Source: Alphaproteobacteria bacterium (lineage in GTDB: Bacteria > Pseudomonadota > Alphaproteobacteria > TMED109). From it: DNA of 64,000 nt. The stretch spans positions 44,273 to 108,272 of the forward strand of contig JAURCJ010000006.1 in assembly GCA_030828505.1 (NCBI GenBank), in the 5' to 3' direction. Made by a program: the position numbers and the translations under genes. The first letter of the stretch is position 1; each line of letters opens with the position of its first letter. Positions 8,783 to 16,932 of the stretch are shown here, piece after piece. The notes beneath the pieces are model-generated. The model worked only from the letters and a program-made list of their open reading frames with translations. It was not told the origin of the DNA and did not search any database.

Positions 8783-9631
8783 TTGGATGAATGGAAAAAA
8801 CTAAATTCTACTGAAAAAGAATTATACTTAAATCCCAGAAAATCAGTACCAAACCATGCTACTTTCCAAAATATAGCCACAAATTCAGCAGAAGAATTTA
8901 GAGATTCATTTGATAATAAACATCTCAATATTTCATATGGAAATAGAGCTAATCAAAAACTAGATATTTTTTTACCAAAAAAAAATAAAGATTGTGCTGT
9001 ACAGCTATATTTTCATGGAGGCTATTGGGTTGGAAGAGATAAATTTGATCATTCTCATTTAGCCATACCTGCTATAACAAATAATGTTATTCATATTTCT
9101 GTAAATTATGATCTAGCTCCAAATGTAACAATTGATATAATTGTTGAAGAAACAATTGAATGTATATTATGGGTAATTAAAAATATTAGTAAATATGGAG
9201 GAAATAATAAAAATATTAATTTGGTAGGACATTCAGCAGGAGCGCATCTAGTTGCAATGGCATTAACTAGAAAATACAACACTAAAAATATAATTAATTC
9301 GTCTACGTTAATAAGTGGAATTTATCAGCCACAAATAACAAAACATATATCTTTAAATAATATTATTAATATATCAAAACAAACTATTGAGTTAACAGAC
9401 GTTTATAAACATACAATAATTCAAAATACAAAGTTTCTTATTATAGTTGGTAATAATGAACCCAAAGCTTGGAAAGAATTAACTATAAACTACTGTAAAT
9501 GGTTATTAAATAAAAATATTTCATTTACGTTTTATAATGCTATAAATTTAAATCATTTTTCAATTATAAAAGATTTAGCAAATCCAAATTCTAGTTTGTC
9601 CAAAAAAGTAATTAAAATGTGCGAGATATAA
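8783..9631 (+). CDS. Alpha/beta hydrolase, arylformamidase (kynurenine formamidase)-like
   Basis: This is a serine hydrolase of the BD-FAE/arylformamidase group. It has the oxyanion motif HGGYW (near residue 78), the nucleophile elbow GHSAGAH (near 152), an acidic segment in IVGNNEPKAW, and a C-terminal NHFSIIKDLANPNS that closely resembles the catalytic-His region of formamidases. The acid residue is less canonical than in KynB. The start is TTG at 8783, with AAGGA at 8771-8775 spaced by 7 bases; no ATG fits the frame. Its stop overlaps the larC start (TAATG), tying it to the lar operon. The substrate is unknown. N-formylkynurenine is possible, but no kyn genes are nearby. Confidence 0.78.
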   Translation: MDEWKKLNSTEKELYLNPRKSVPNHATFQNIATNSAEEFRDSFDNKHLNISYGNRANQKLDIFLPKKNKDCAVQLYFHGGYWVGRDKFDHSHLAIPAITNNVIHISVNYDLAPNVTIDIIVEETIECILWVIKNISKYGGNNKNINLVGHSAGAHLVAMALTRKYNTKNIINSSTLISGIYQPQITKHISLNNIINISKQTIELTDVYKHTIIQNTKFLIIVGNNEPKAWKELTINYCKWLLNKNISFTFYNAINLNHFSIIKDLANPNSSLSKKVIKMCEI

Positions 9632-10815
9632 TGAAACAAAAACTTCATATACATTTAGATCCTATAGGAGGTATATCTGGCGATATGTTTATTTCTGCAA
9701 TGCTTGACGCGGAACCAAACTTAAAGAGAAATGTTAAAACTATTTCAGAAAAAATTATTAAGGATATTAAGATAACCATTAAAAAAAAGTCAAATCAGCA
9801 TATCTCTGGTACTAAATTTAATGTAGATTTAATATCCACCAAACACAACCATCATAGATCATTTTATGATATAAAAAAACTTATTGAAGAGAGCCCACTT
9901 AATATAGAAGTTAAAGAAATTGCTATAAATATTTTTCAAATACTCGCTAAGGCTGAGTCACAGGTTCATGGGGTATCCTTGAAAAATGTATCTTTTCATG
10001 AAATTGGTGCATGGGATTCTATAATTGATAACATAATTGCGGCATACATTATAAATAATATTGTTAATAAGTATGAAGTAACCTGGTCATGTGCCAATGT
10101 TCCAATTGGTAAAGGATTAGTAAAAACTGCTCATGGATTATTATCGATACCCGCTCCAGCTACAGCTATATTACTTAAAAATATTCCAATTATAGATGAT
10201 GGAATTGCAGGAGAAAGGATAACTCCTACTGGAGCGGCAATATTATCTTTTTTAAAACCGCTACCTAATATATCTTCTTCAGGAATAGGAAATTTAAAAA
10301 TATACAAACAAGGAATTGGAATTGGTACTAAAGATTTTAAAACTATCCCAAATATTTTAAGAGTATTAATATTTAAAGAAGCAAAACCTTCAGTAAAAAA
10401 TACATTAAAAGAAGTAGTATCAGAAATAATTTTTGATATAGATGATCAAAGTCCAGAAGATCTAGCTTTATCTTTAGATACTATAGCTCAGAAAGAAGGA
10501 ACAATTGATATTGTCCAAAAACCTATTCTTGGCAAAAAAGGTAGGGTTACAATAAATATAAACATTTTATGCAAAGTAGAAAAAACTGAAGAATTAATAG
10601 AAATGATATTCAATGAAACTAGCACTTTAGGTGTCAGACATTCAATTAAAGGAAGGTATATCTTAAATAGAAAAATAACTAAAATCAGCCATTTTAATAT
10701 AAAACAAACAAAGAGGCCATCAGGTAAGATAACTAAAAAGGTTGAATCCGATAACTTAAAGAATTATTCTTATAAAAATAGAAAAGCAATAAAAAATAAA
10801 ATAGAAAATAATTAA
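9631..10815 (+). CDS. larC: Nickel insertion protein LarC (NPN cofactor synthesis)
   Basis: LarC is the CTP-dependent cyclometallase that inserts nickel into pyridinium-bisthiocarboxylate mononucleotide, the last step of nickel-pincer nucleotide synthesis. The N-terminus HLDPIGGISGDMF and the central FHEIGAWDSIIDNI and TPTGAAILSFL blocks are typical of the family. The His-rich stretch STKHNHHRSF (about residues 67-76) could bind metal. Here LarC is one continuous frame of 394 codons, unlike Lactobacillus plantarum, where larC1 and larC2 are joined by frameshifting. The ATG at 9631 overlaps the hydrolase stop; the frame opens at a GTG 12 bases earlier, which I think is not used. larE follows after one base. 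Confidence 0.93.
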   Translation: MKQKLHIHLDPIGGISGDMFISAMLDAEPNLKRNVKTISEKIIKDIKITIKKKSNQHISGTKFNVDLISTKHNHHRSFYDIKKLIEESPLNIEVKEIAINIFQILAKAESQVHGVSLKNVSFHEIGAWDSIIDNIIAAYIINNIVNKYEVTWSCANVPIGKGLVKTAHGLLSIPAPATAILLKNIPIIDDGIAGERITPTGAAILSFLKPLPNISSSGIGNLKIYKQGIGIGTKDFKTIPNILRVLIFKEAKPSVKNTLKEVVSEIIFDIDDQSPEDLALSLDTIAQKEGTIDIVQKPILGKKGRVTININILCKVEKTEELIEMIFNETSTLGVRHSIKGRYILNRKITKISHFNIKQTKRPSGKITKKVESDNLKNYSYKNRKAIKNKIENN

Positions 10816-10816
10816 T

Positions 10817-11632
10817 ATGCAACAATCAGATTTAAAAAAAATAATTGAAAAAATTGTAATTAATAAAAATGTTATACCTACTATAGCCGTAAGCGGGGGT
10901 ATTGATAGCATTACACTGGCTACTTATACAAGTTCTATTTTTAAAAGTAATAGAGTCAACGTTTCTCATGCTATAGGCCCTGCCGTCCCAATTGAAGCAA
11001 CTAATAGAGTTAAATTATTAGCAAAAGAATATAATTGGAATCTAAATATAATTAATACAAATGAAATATCTGACCCAAGATATTTAGCTAATCCTATAAA
11101 TAGATGTTTTTTTTGTAAGGAAAATCTGTATAAAACGATAAAATTATTCACTAAAGGTTCTATTTTTTCTGGCGCAAATTTGGATGATCTAAATGATTAT
11201 AGACCTGGTCTAGATGCAGCAAAAGAAGCTAACGTAGTTCATCCTTTTATATTAGCAAAATTTGGCAAAACAAATATAAGAAAATTGGCCTTTGAAATAG
11301 GACTTGGTCAATTATCTGAACTACCAGCATCACCATGTTTAGCAAGCAGAGTAGAAACAGGTATAAAAATTACTCCAAATTTATTAAGTAAAATTGATCA
11401 TATTGAAAGATACATAAAAAATATTTTTACTAATGCTGATATTCGGTGTAGATGGATGACAAATAATTTAGACATACAATTTAATAACCCTAAACTAAAT
11501 AAAATTACGGAGTATCAAAAAAAGTTAATAAGAAATAAAGCTAATAATTTATTCTCCATTGCAGATTCAGATATTATATTTAGTGAATATAAAAAAGGTA
11601 GCGCATTTATACCTAGAAATACCAAAGTTTAA
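10817..11632 (+). CDS. larE: Sulfur transferase LarE (NPN cofactor synthesis), three-cysteine type
   Basis: LarE is an ATP-pyrophosphatase-type enzyme that activates the carboxylates of the LarB product and adds sulfur. The PP-loop is SGGIDS (26-31). Three cysteines are placed at C97, C100 (RCFFC) and C174 (SPCLASR). This is the pattern of LarE proteins that bind an Fe-S cluster and can act catalytically, instead of sacrificing a single Cys as the L. plantarum enzyme does. The assignment to the cluster type is by family knowledge, not shown by the sequence alone. Length (271) is normal. It sits 1 base after larC and 2 bases before larB. Confidence 0.93.
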   Translation: MQQSDLKKIIEKIVINKNVIPTIAVSGGIDSITLATYTSSIFKSNRVNVSHAIGPAVPIEATNRVKLLAKEYNWNLNIINTNEISDPRYLANPINRCFFCKENLYKTIKLFTKGSIFSGANLDDLNDYRPGLDAAKEANVVHPFILAKFGKTNIRKLAFEIGLGQLSELPASPCLASRVETGIKITPNLLSKIDHIERYIKNIFTNADIRCRWMTNNLDIQFNNPKLNKITEYQKKLIRNKANNLFSIADSDIIFSEYKKGSAFIPRNTKV

Positions 11633-11634
11633 AA

Positions 11635-12285
11635 ATGCAAAAAGAACATTTAATTGATTTTGATAGAAAAAATAGAATTGGAATACCTGAAACAATTTTT
11701 TGTTTAGACAAAGATGTAATTCAAATAAGAAATATATTTAATGATTTAGATAAAAGTAAAACTAATTTTTTTACTCGATTATCTACAGAAAAATATTCTA
11801 ATCTTCCTAAATATATTCAAAAAAAATTAAAATATGATAATATTTCTAGAACTGCAATATACGGTAAGATCCCTACTACAAAAAAAAATTTTAATATAGC
11901 TATAATTTGTGCAGGCACTTCTGATATGCCAGCAGTCACAGAAGCCCAACAAACATTAATCTCTTCTGGCGAATATAGTAAATTATTTGCAGATGTAGGA
12001 GTTGCCGGACTATGGCGAATTCAAAAACACCTTACAGAAATAAAAAAATATAAAATAATAATTGTTGCGGCCGGTATGGATGGTGCGCTGGTAAGTGTAC
12101 TAGGAGGATTAATATCACAACCAATTATAGCGGTTCCAACTTCAACTGGGTACGGCGTTTCTAACAATGGAAAAACTGCCCTTAATGCCATGTTAGCAAG
12201 TTGTTCACCAGGTATTACTTTAGTTAATATTGATAATGGGTATGGAGCAGCAACTGCAGCAATTAGGATATTAAATGCTATCTAA
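11635..12285 (+). CDS. larB: Pyridinium-3,5-biscarboxylic acid mononucleotide synthase LarB
   Basis: LarB carboxylates and hydrolyses nicotinic acid adenine dinucleotide, the first step of nickel-pincer cofactor synthesis. The C-terminal two thirds is PurE/AIR-carboxylase-like: ICAGTSDMPAVTEA, DVGVAGLWRI, AAGMDGALVSVLGGL and the closing VPTSTGYGVS and NIDNGYGAA blocks are all present. Length is 216; family members are usually 220-250, so the N-terminal part is slightly short. The end overlaps larA by 11 bases, in keeping with tight operon packing. Confidence 0.94.
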   Translation: MQKEHLIDFDRKNRIGIPETIFCLDKDVIQIRNIFNDLDKSKTNFFTRLSTEKYSNLPKYIQKKLKYDNISRTAIYGKIPTTKKNFNIAIICAGTSDMPAVTEAQQTLISSGEYSKLFADVGVAGLWRIQKHLTEIKKYKIIIVAAGMDGALVSVLGGLISQPIIAVPTSTGYGVSNNGKTALNAMLASCSPGITLVNIDNGYGAATAAIRILNAI

Positions 12286-13558
12286 AAAAGTAAAACTATT
12301 ATATGGCAAAAATGGCATTGATCTAGATTTAAAAGATAATTGGAAACCTCATATTATAAGAAAACCTACAATGCCAATTATTAAAGATATAAAATCAGAA
12401 GTTACAAAAATTTTAGAAAACCCAATAAATATGAATACAATTGAGCAAGTAGCGAAGAATGCAAAATCTGTATCCATATTAGTCTGTGACATAACTAGAC
12501 CAGTACCAAATAAACTATTTTTAGAGCAACTAATTATGAAATTTGTGAGTGCAGGTATATCCATACAAGATATCTTAATAATTATTGCTACCGGACTACA
12601 TAGGCCGGCTTCAGAAACAGAAATAGTGGAAATAGTAGGCTCTAGCTGGGTATTAAAAAATATTAAAATTGTTAATCATTACGCTAGAGACGATGCAATG
12701 CATGAAAATATTGGCACAACAAAACAAGGTAATATTATAAAATTAGATAAAAGGTTTTTAGAGGCTGATATAAAAATTGTTACCGGATTAGTTGAGCCAC
12801 ACTTTATGGCTGGTTATTCAGGAGGCAGAAAAGTAATTGCACCTGGAATAGCTCATGCAGATACAATCACGACATTTCATAGTGCGAGATATATGGAAAA
12901 TCCAAATTCAACTAGTTGTAACCTTAAGAATAATCCATTACATCAGGATCAAATTGAAATAGTTAAAATGATTGGAAAAATATATGCGATTAATTGTGTA
13001 ATAGATGAAAATAGAAATTTATCATATATAAATTTTGGAGAAGTAATAGATAGTCATATGAAGGCTATTGATTTTATTTCTGAGTTTGCAAAAGTTAAAT
13101 GTAATAATAAATATAATACTATAGTTACAAGTGCAGCTGGCTCCCCTTTAGATGGAAATTTTTACCAAACTGTAAAAGGAATGGTAACTCCATTAGAAAT
13201 TTTAAAGGAAGGTGGAGACTTAATTATAGTCTCAGAATGTTCTGAGGGATTAGGATCTAAAGAGTTTATTGAATCACAAAAAGAACTTCTAAGAGTTGGC
13301 CCCAATCAATTTTTAAAAAATATTTTAAAAAAAGATTTTGCAGCTATAGATGAATGGCAAACTGAAATGGAAATTAAATCCTTAAAAAGAGGAAATATCT
13401 ATCTATATTCTCAAGGCTTATCGAAAGAAGATAAAAAATACACTGGCGTAAATATTATTAATGATCTATCAAAAACAATAAATGATAGTATTAAAAGACA
13501 TAAAAATAATAATATAGCTATAATTCCTGAAGGCCCTTATGTTATTCCTGTGTATTAA
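12275..13558 (+). CDS. larA: LarA-family nickel-dependent 2-hydroxyacid racemase/epimerase
   Basis: LarA uses the nickel-pincer nucleotide to invert a hydroxyl carbon by hydride transfer; lactate is the classic substrate, but the family includes malate, aromatic hydroxyacid and sugar-acid enzymes. Residues known from L. plantarum LarA are conserved with a small offset: D72 and R75 (DITRP), H109 in TGLHRP, H176 in EPHFMAGYSGG, K186 (the Lys that holds the cofactor) and H202. The length of 427 is normal. It is the last gene of the larC-E-B-A operon, so cofactor and enzyme are made together. The substrate cannot be told from sequence. The end overlaps a convergent gene by 4 bases. Confidence 0.9.
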   Translation: MLSKKVKLLYGKNGIDLDLKDNWKPHIIRKPTMPIIKDIKSEVTKILENPINMNTIEQVAKNAKSVSILVCDITRPVPNKLFLEQLIMKFVSAGISIQDILIIIATGLHRPASETEIVEIVGSSWVLKNIKIVNHYARDDAMHENIGTTKQGNIIKLDKRFLEADIKIVTGLVEPHFMAGYSGGRKVIAPGIAHADTITTFHSARYMENPNSTSCNLKNNPLHQDQIEIVKMIGKIYAINCVIDENRNLSYINFGEVIDSHMKAIDFISEFAKVKCNNKYNTIVTSAAGSPLDGNFYQTVKGMVTPLEILKEGGDLIIVSECSEGLGSKEFIESQKELLRVGPNQFLKNILKKDFAAIDEWQTEMEIKSLKRGNIYLYSQGLSKEDKKYTGVNIINDLSKTINDSIKRHKNNNIAIIPEGPYVIPVY

Positions 13559-14139
13559 CGTCTTTTCATAGTATATTTATTAATTATTTTAGCCTCTTGA
13601 GTCATTTCAAGCCTACATTTACTTATTTTAAAATTCATAATATTTTCTTTATCTTTAGGAAATAATATAACGTTTCCACTATTTATATTTTTATTTCCAT
13701 TATATATAACTAAAGCCAAGGCTTGCAATTTTCTTCGCTCTAAGGATGAATAATTCATCAAATATTCTCGTATCTTAAATTTAACTGGTTTTGTAGGTAA
13801 AACAGGAGTAAATTTATTATCTAGTTTATATAAATATTTGCCATTATTAGGCTGATATTTAGGTGGAGGAAGCTTTCTACCAGTAAAGATACCATCCCTA
13901 CATAAAAAACCGGAAGGCAAAGATTTAATAATATAGAATTGTGTTTCTAGATGGTTTATAAATTCATAAAAATATGATTTATTAAAATAATTAATTGATA
14001 TACCTTGTTCAGAAGTACAAAATTCTAGATCTGCACTCACTTTAAATTTAGTTGAAAATTTAGATGAACATATATTTAATTCATCCGCAATTAAGAAAGA
14101 AGAAAATATTAAAACGTAAAAAAATATGAAATATCTCAT
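13555..14139 (-). CDS. Secreted protein of unknown function
   Basis: I do not recognise this 194-residue protein. It begins with a clear signal peptide (MRYFIFFYVLIFSSFLIADE), so it is likely periplasmic. The mature part has several Cys (in NICSSKF, LEFCTSEQG, GFLCRDG and SKCRLEM) that could form disulfides, and a basic C-terminus ending KRR. Base composition matches the neighbours. It faces larA tail to tail with a 4-base overlap, and its upstream neighbour is a pseudogene. No function should be assigned. Confidence 0.6.
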   Translation of the reverse strand: MRYFIFFYVLIFSSFLIADELNICSSKFSTKFKVSADLEFCTSEQGISINYFNKSYFYEFINHLETQFYIIKSLPSGFLCRDGIFTGRKLPPPKYQPNNGKYLYKLDNKFTPVLPTKPVKFKIREYLMNYSSLERRKLQALALVIYNGNKNINSGNVILFPKDKENIMNFKISKCRLEMTQEAKIINKYTMKRR

Positions 14140-14144
14140 ACTTA

Positions 14145-14573
14145 TTACTTATTATTTTTTATGGCAATTATCCAGCTTTTTTCAAAAGTATTAAATACAT
14201 CCAATAATTTTTCTGTACCAGTAATAAAAGTTTCTCTACCTTCCTTAATTTTAAGTAATTCTCCTCTGTCAACTCCTTCTTTTATAATGGTCCTCATAGT
14301 TTTATCTGTGCACCTACATAACCGTCTTATATTTTAATAATTTATTTTATTATTTTCACTAGTGTTATGTCTAAATTCTTTAGGCAACTGTTTCAAAGAC
14401 GAGTTTATTGCAAGCAGACATATTATTCTATGATCTACCGACCTATTCCAGAAAGCTATAGAACTATGAGCCGGTAATGAGTTTATCCAATTCCAAAATT
14501 CTAATCACATAGCTGCTGTATCTTTAAACTCTTTCTTAGTACTAGCTATTCTTGTATCAGTAACTAAGTTCAT
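14145..14573 (-). pseudogene. Broken copy of the winged-helix-like gene found intact at 16933-17397
   Basis: One reading frame from ATG 14573 to TAA 14145 encodes a protein clearly related to the gene at 16933-17397, but it is interrupted by TGA at codon 23 (14507-14505) and TAA at codon 80 (14336-14334). Shared blocks are LEFWNWINSLPAH versus LNFWINICKNPVSH, DHRIICLLAI versus EHRLIAMLAI, and a C-terminal stretch TIIKEGVDRGELL versus RIIKMGIDRGDLI ending in FEKSW versus FERSW. The frame is otherwise intact with no shift, so the decay looks recent. TGA is used as a normal stop elsewhere (mobB), so recoding is unlikely. This accounts for the 518-base gap between neighbouring genes; nothing else was seen there. 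Confidence 0.85.
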
Positions 14574-14578
14574 AATTT

Positions 14579-14584
14579 CCCCCC
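14579..14584 (-). promoter_or_regulatory. G6 tract at the ribosome-binding position of the pseudogene
   Basis: Six consecutive G on the minus strand lie five bases before the ATG of the decayed winged-helix-like copy. The intact paralogue has a G9 tract in the same place. Confidence 0.5.
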
Positions 14585-14657
14585 AAAAATTATGTAAGCA
14601 GTATATTATAAGTAGATTGTTTCTTATTTGTCCATTAAAACATAAATTTTATAGTTA

Positions 14658-15557
14658 TTATTTAAAGAGTAATATTAATAAAAGTCCTAAAAAAATAACA
14701 AAAATACCTATTAATTGTCTTAAAGTAATTTTTTCTTTGAAATAAAATATAGATGCTAAGATAGTAAATATTAATTCTATTTGACCTAACGCTCTAACAT
14801 AAGCAACATTTTGAATACTCATAGCATAAAACCAGCATATGGAGGCTAAAGCTCCAAAAAAACCAACTGTTAAACCGTCTTGTAAGTTAGTATAAAGTAA
14901 ATTAAACTGCTTAATATCTTTGAAAACTATATATAAAGTTAAAATAAAAGTCTGAATACTTATTGCTATGAGAAGAGTAAAAGATGACGTCAACACATAA
15001 TCAAGAGAAAATAGACTATGAGATGCTCCTCTAAACATCACGGCTGATAAACCAAATAAGGCACCAGATAAAAGGCCATATAAGACAGAGATATTAAAAA
15101 CTATATTTTTAAAATTTAATTTCTTAATTGATGTAATAACAATTCCAACCAAACCTATTAAAATACCAATAAAACCCATAAGGCTAATAGAATCATTTAA
15201 CAAAATAAAGCCAAATAAAGCCGCTTGTATTGGCTCAGTTTTAGAATAAGAAGTAGCAACAGAAAAATTACTAGTTTTAAATATCTTTAGTAATAAAAAA
15301 GTAGCTATTATTTGGCTTAAACCTCCAAATAAACAATAAATAAAAAAAGTAATATTAATATTTGATATTTGAAAAGTAGTATTAGAAAAATAATTTAAAA
15401 ATAAAAAATATATTATTACAAATGGTAAACCAAAAAGAAATCTCGTGTAGGTAGAACTTATGCTTGACATTTTATCTTGTAATTTTTTTTGGAAAATTGA
15501 TCTTTGGTTTTGAGAAAAAGCCGCAAGAATAGTAATAGGAACCCATAATTCAAACAT
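14658..15557 (-). CDS. EamA/DMT-family membrane transporter
   Basis: A 299-residue integral membrane protein with about ten hydrophobic helices in two repeated halves, as in the drug/metabolite transporter (EamA) superfamily. The second half carries the usual signature near YVRALGQIELIFTILASI followed by FKEKITLRQLIGIFVIFLG, matching the end of an EamA repeat; the first half has FSVATSYSKTEPIQAALFG and LNDSISLMGFIGI. The likely role is export or import of a small metabolite across the inner membrane, with substrate unknown. It stands alone, divergent from the cupin gene. Confidence 0.88.
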   Translation of the reverse strand: MFELWVPITILAAFSQNQRSIFQKKLQDKMSSISSTYTRFLFGLPFVIIYFLFLNYFSNTTFQISNINITFFIYCLFGGLSQIIATFLLLKIFKTSNFSVATSYSKTEPIQAALFGFILLNDSISLMGFIGILIGLVGIVITSIKKLNFKNIVFNISVLYGLLSGALFGLSAVMFRGASHSLFSLDYVLTSSFTLLIAISIQTFILTLYIVFKDIKQFNLLYTNLQDGLTVGFFGALASICWFYAMSIQNVAYVRALGQIELIFTILASIFYFKEKITLRQLIGIFVIFLGLLLILLFK

Positions 15558-15658
15558 TATAAATCTTCTTAATTTTAAATATATTTTTATTAAATAATTT
15601 ACACTACATCTATTCTATCATTATATTTAATTATTAATATAGAAAACAGGAGGAGAAA

Positions 15659-16066
15659 ATGAATAAAAAACAAAATGAATGGAATTTTGTTCATAATATT
15701 GCGGAAAATGCAAATTGGACCCCAGGTTTAAGAGAAATTTTCAACTATAGAGATCTTGGCTTAAAAGAAGGAACTAATGGCGACTATATTGCTCATATTA
15801 TTAAAGCAAATGGCAAAGAAATGAAAGATGAAGTTAAGGAATGGCATATACACGAATGTGAATTTCAATTTGTATTAGTTTTAAATGGCTGGGCCAAATT
15901 TGAATATGAAGGAGAAGGAGTTAAAACTATTAGAAAAGGAGATGCTATAAACCAACGCCCTAAAATTGCTCACAGAGAGATAGACTGCTCAAAAGACTTT
16001 GAAGTTTTAGAAATTGTTGCACCAGCAAATTTTAAAACTAAAATTGTTAGTGATCCAAATAAATAA
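15659..16066 (+). CDS. Small cupin-domain protein
   Basis: A single-domain cupin of 135 residues. The first cupin motif carries metal-ligand candidates in EWHIHECEFQFVLVLNGW (two His and a Glu, about residues 61-70), and the second in KGDAINQRPKIAHREI near 101-116. It is probably a metal-binding enzyme or small-molecule sensor in the cytoplasm; the reaction is unknown. A very strong ribosome site (AGGAGGAG) precedes the ATG by 3-4 bases. It is followed 16 bases later by a secreted unknown in the same direction, perhaps as a two-gene unit. Confidence 0.82.
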   Translation: MNKKQNEWNFVHNIAENANWTPGLREIFNYRDLGLKEGTNGDYIAHIIKANGKEMKDEVKEWHIHECEFQFVLVLNGWAKFEYEGEGVKTIRKGDAINQRPKIAHREIDCSKDFEVLEIVAPANFKTKIVSDPNK

Positions 16067-16082
16067 AATTTATAGCTAATTA

Positions 16083-16697
16083 ATGAATTACATTAAAATA
16101 CTTATATATATATTATTAATAAATATAAAAAATGTAACAGCAGATGAAATAGCTGATAGGTTTAAATATGAAATAGGAGATGAAATAAGCTATAATATAG
16201 AAACAATATTGCCAAACAAAGCTCAATATGTATCTAAATCAAAATTATTAAATATTATAGATAATGAAGAAATATGGAAAGTATTTAATAGTCCGTCAGC
16301 AGATAAAAGAATTTATGATAGAATAACAGGTAACTGGATAGCATCTTTTAAAGATGGTAGTGAAGTAGCTAGAGCGATACCTCATAATGGTGGTTTAAGG
16401 TTTCCTATGAAAAAAGGTGATAAATGGACTGAAAGTTGGACTTTTACTGCAGCAGGTGGATTAATTTCTGGAAAATCTGAAGCTAATTATAAAATCAAAA
16501 AAGAAACTATAAAAGCTAATAATAAAAAATACAAAACCTTAAAGGTTGAAATGAGAGATCCGTTATGGAACTCTGAAAAAGATAGAAATTGGAAAAAAGA
16601 AATAAGATGGATTGAAATTAAATCAGGAAAAATTATAAAAATACATTTTAAAAATATTGGCTTTAAAATGGAATATATAGCAACATTGATAGAATAA
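16083..16697 (+). CDS. Secreted protein of unknown function
   Basis: This 204-residue protein has an N-terminal signal peptide (MNYIKILIYILLINIKNVTA, cut before DEIAD). The mature part is rich in alternating polar/hydrophobic stretches with Trp and Tyr (GDKWTESWTFTAAGG, WNSEKDRNWKKEIRWIEIKSGKI), suggesting a beta-rich periplasmic domain. I do not recognise the family. It lies 16 bases after the cupin gene and could be co-transcribed with it. A hairpin follows 10 bases after the stop. Confidence 0.65.
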   Translation: MNYIKILIYILLINIKNVTADEIADRFKYEIGDEISYNIETILPNKAQYVSKSKLLNIIDNEEIWKVFNSPSADKRIYDRITGNWIASFKDGSEVARAIPHNGGLRFPMKKGDKWTESWTFTAAGGLISGKSEANYKIKKETIKANNKKYKTLKVEMRDPLWNSEKDRNWKKEIRWIEIKSGKIIKIHFKNIGFKMEYIATLIE

Positions 16698-16707
16698 AAA
16701 TAAATAT

Positions 16708-16734
16708 AGCTCCCCACAAAGTATATGAGGAGCT
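16708..16734 (-). terminator. Hairpin between convergent genes, best read as a minus-strand terminator
   Basis: AGCTCC (16708-16713) and GGAGCT (16729-16734) form an inverted repeat. In minus-strand RNA the stem extends to 8 bp with one U-G pair and is followed by a U-rich stretch (ATATTTATTTTTATT). On the plus strand, where it lies 10 bases after a stop codon, no U run follows. It may serve both directions. The rest of 16735-16932 is AT-rich with no coding signal. Confidence 0.5.
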
Positions 16735-16932
16735 AATGATCTCAAGGGATAGAGAGATTATTAATTATACAAACATTACTTTTATACCATATGTATTATT
16801 TGTCCCCATTTTATGCGTCAATTTTGTCGGGAATAAATAAAAAATAATAATATATTTAAAATCAATTATATAATTAAATATTATTATATTAATTTTAACT
16901 ATGTAGAGAGACTTACCTTCATAAAAAAATAT

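Noticed and set aside
14505..14507. In-frame TGA read as tryptophan or selenocysteine
   Set aside because: The aligned paralogue has no Trp or Cys there, a second in-frame TAA follows, TGA ends other genes here (mobB), and no SECIS-like hairpin is apparent.
16487..16717. Minus-strand 76-residue hydrophobic frame under the secreted unknown
   Set aside because: It overlaps a better-supported plus-strand gene and lacks a ribosome site; its hydrophobic nature comes from antisense of Lys-rich codons.
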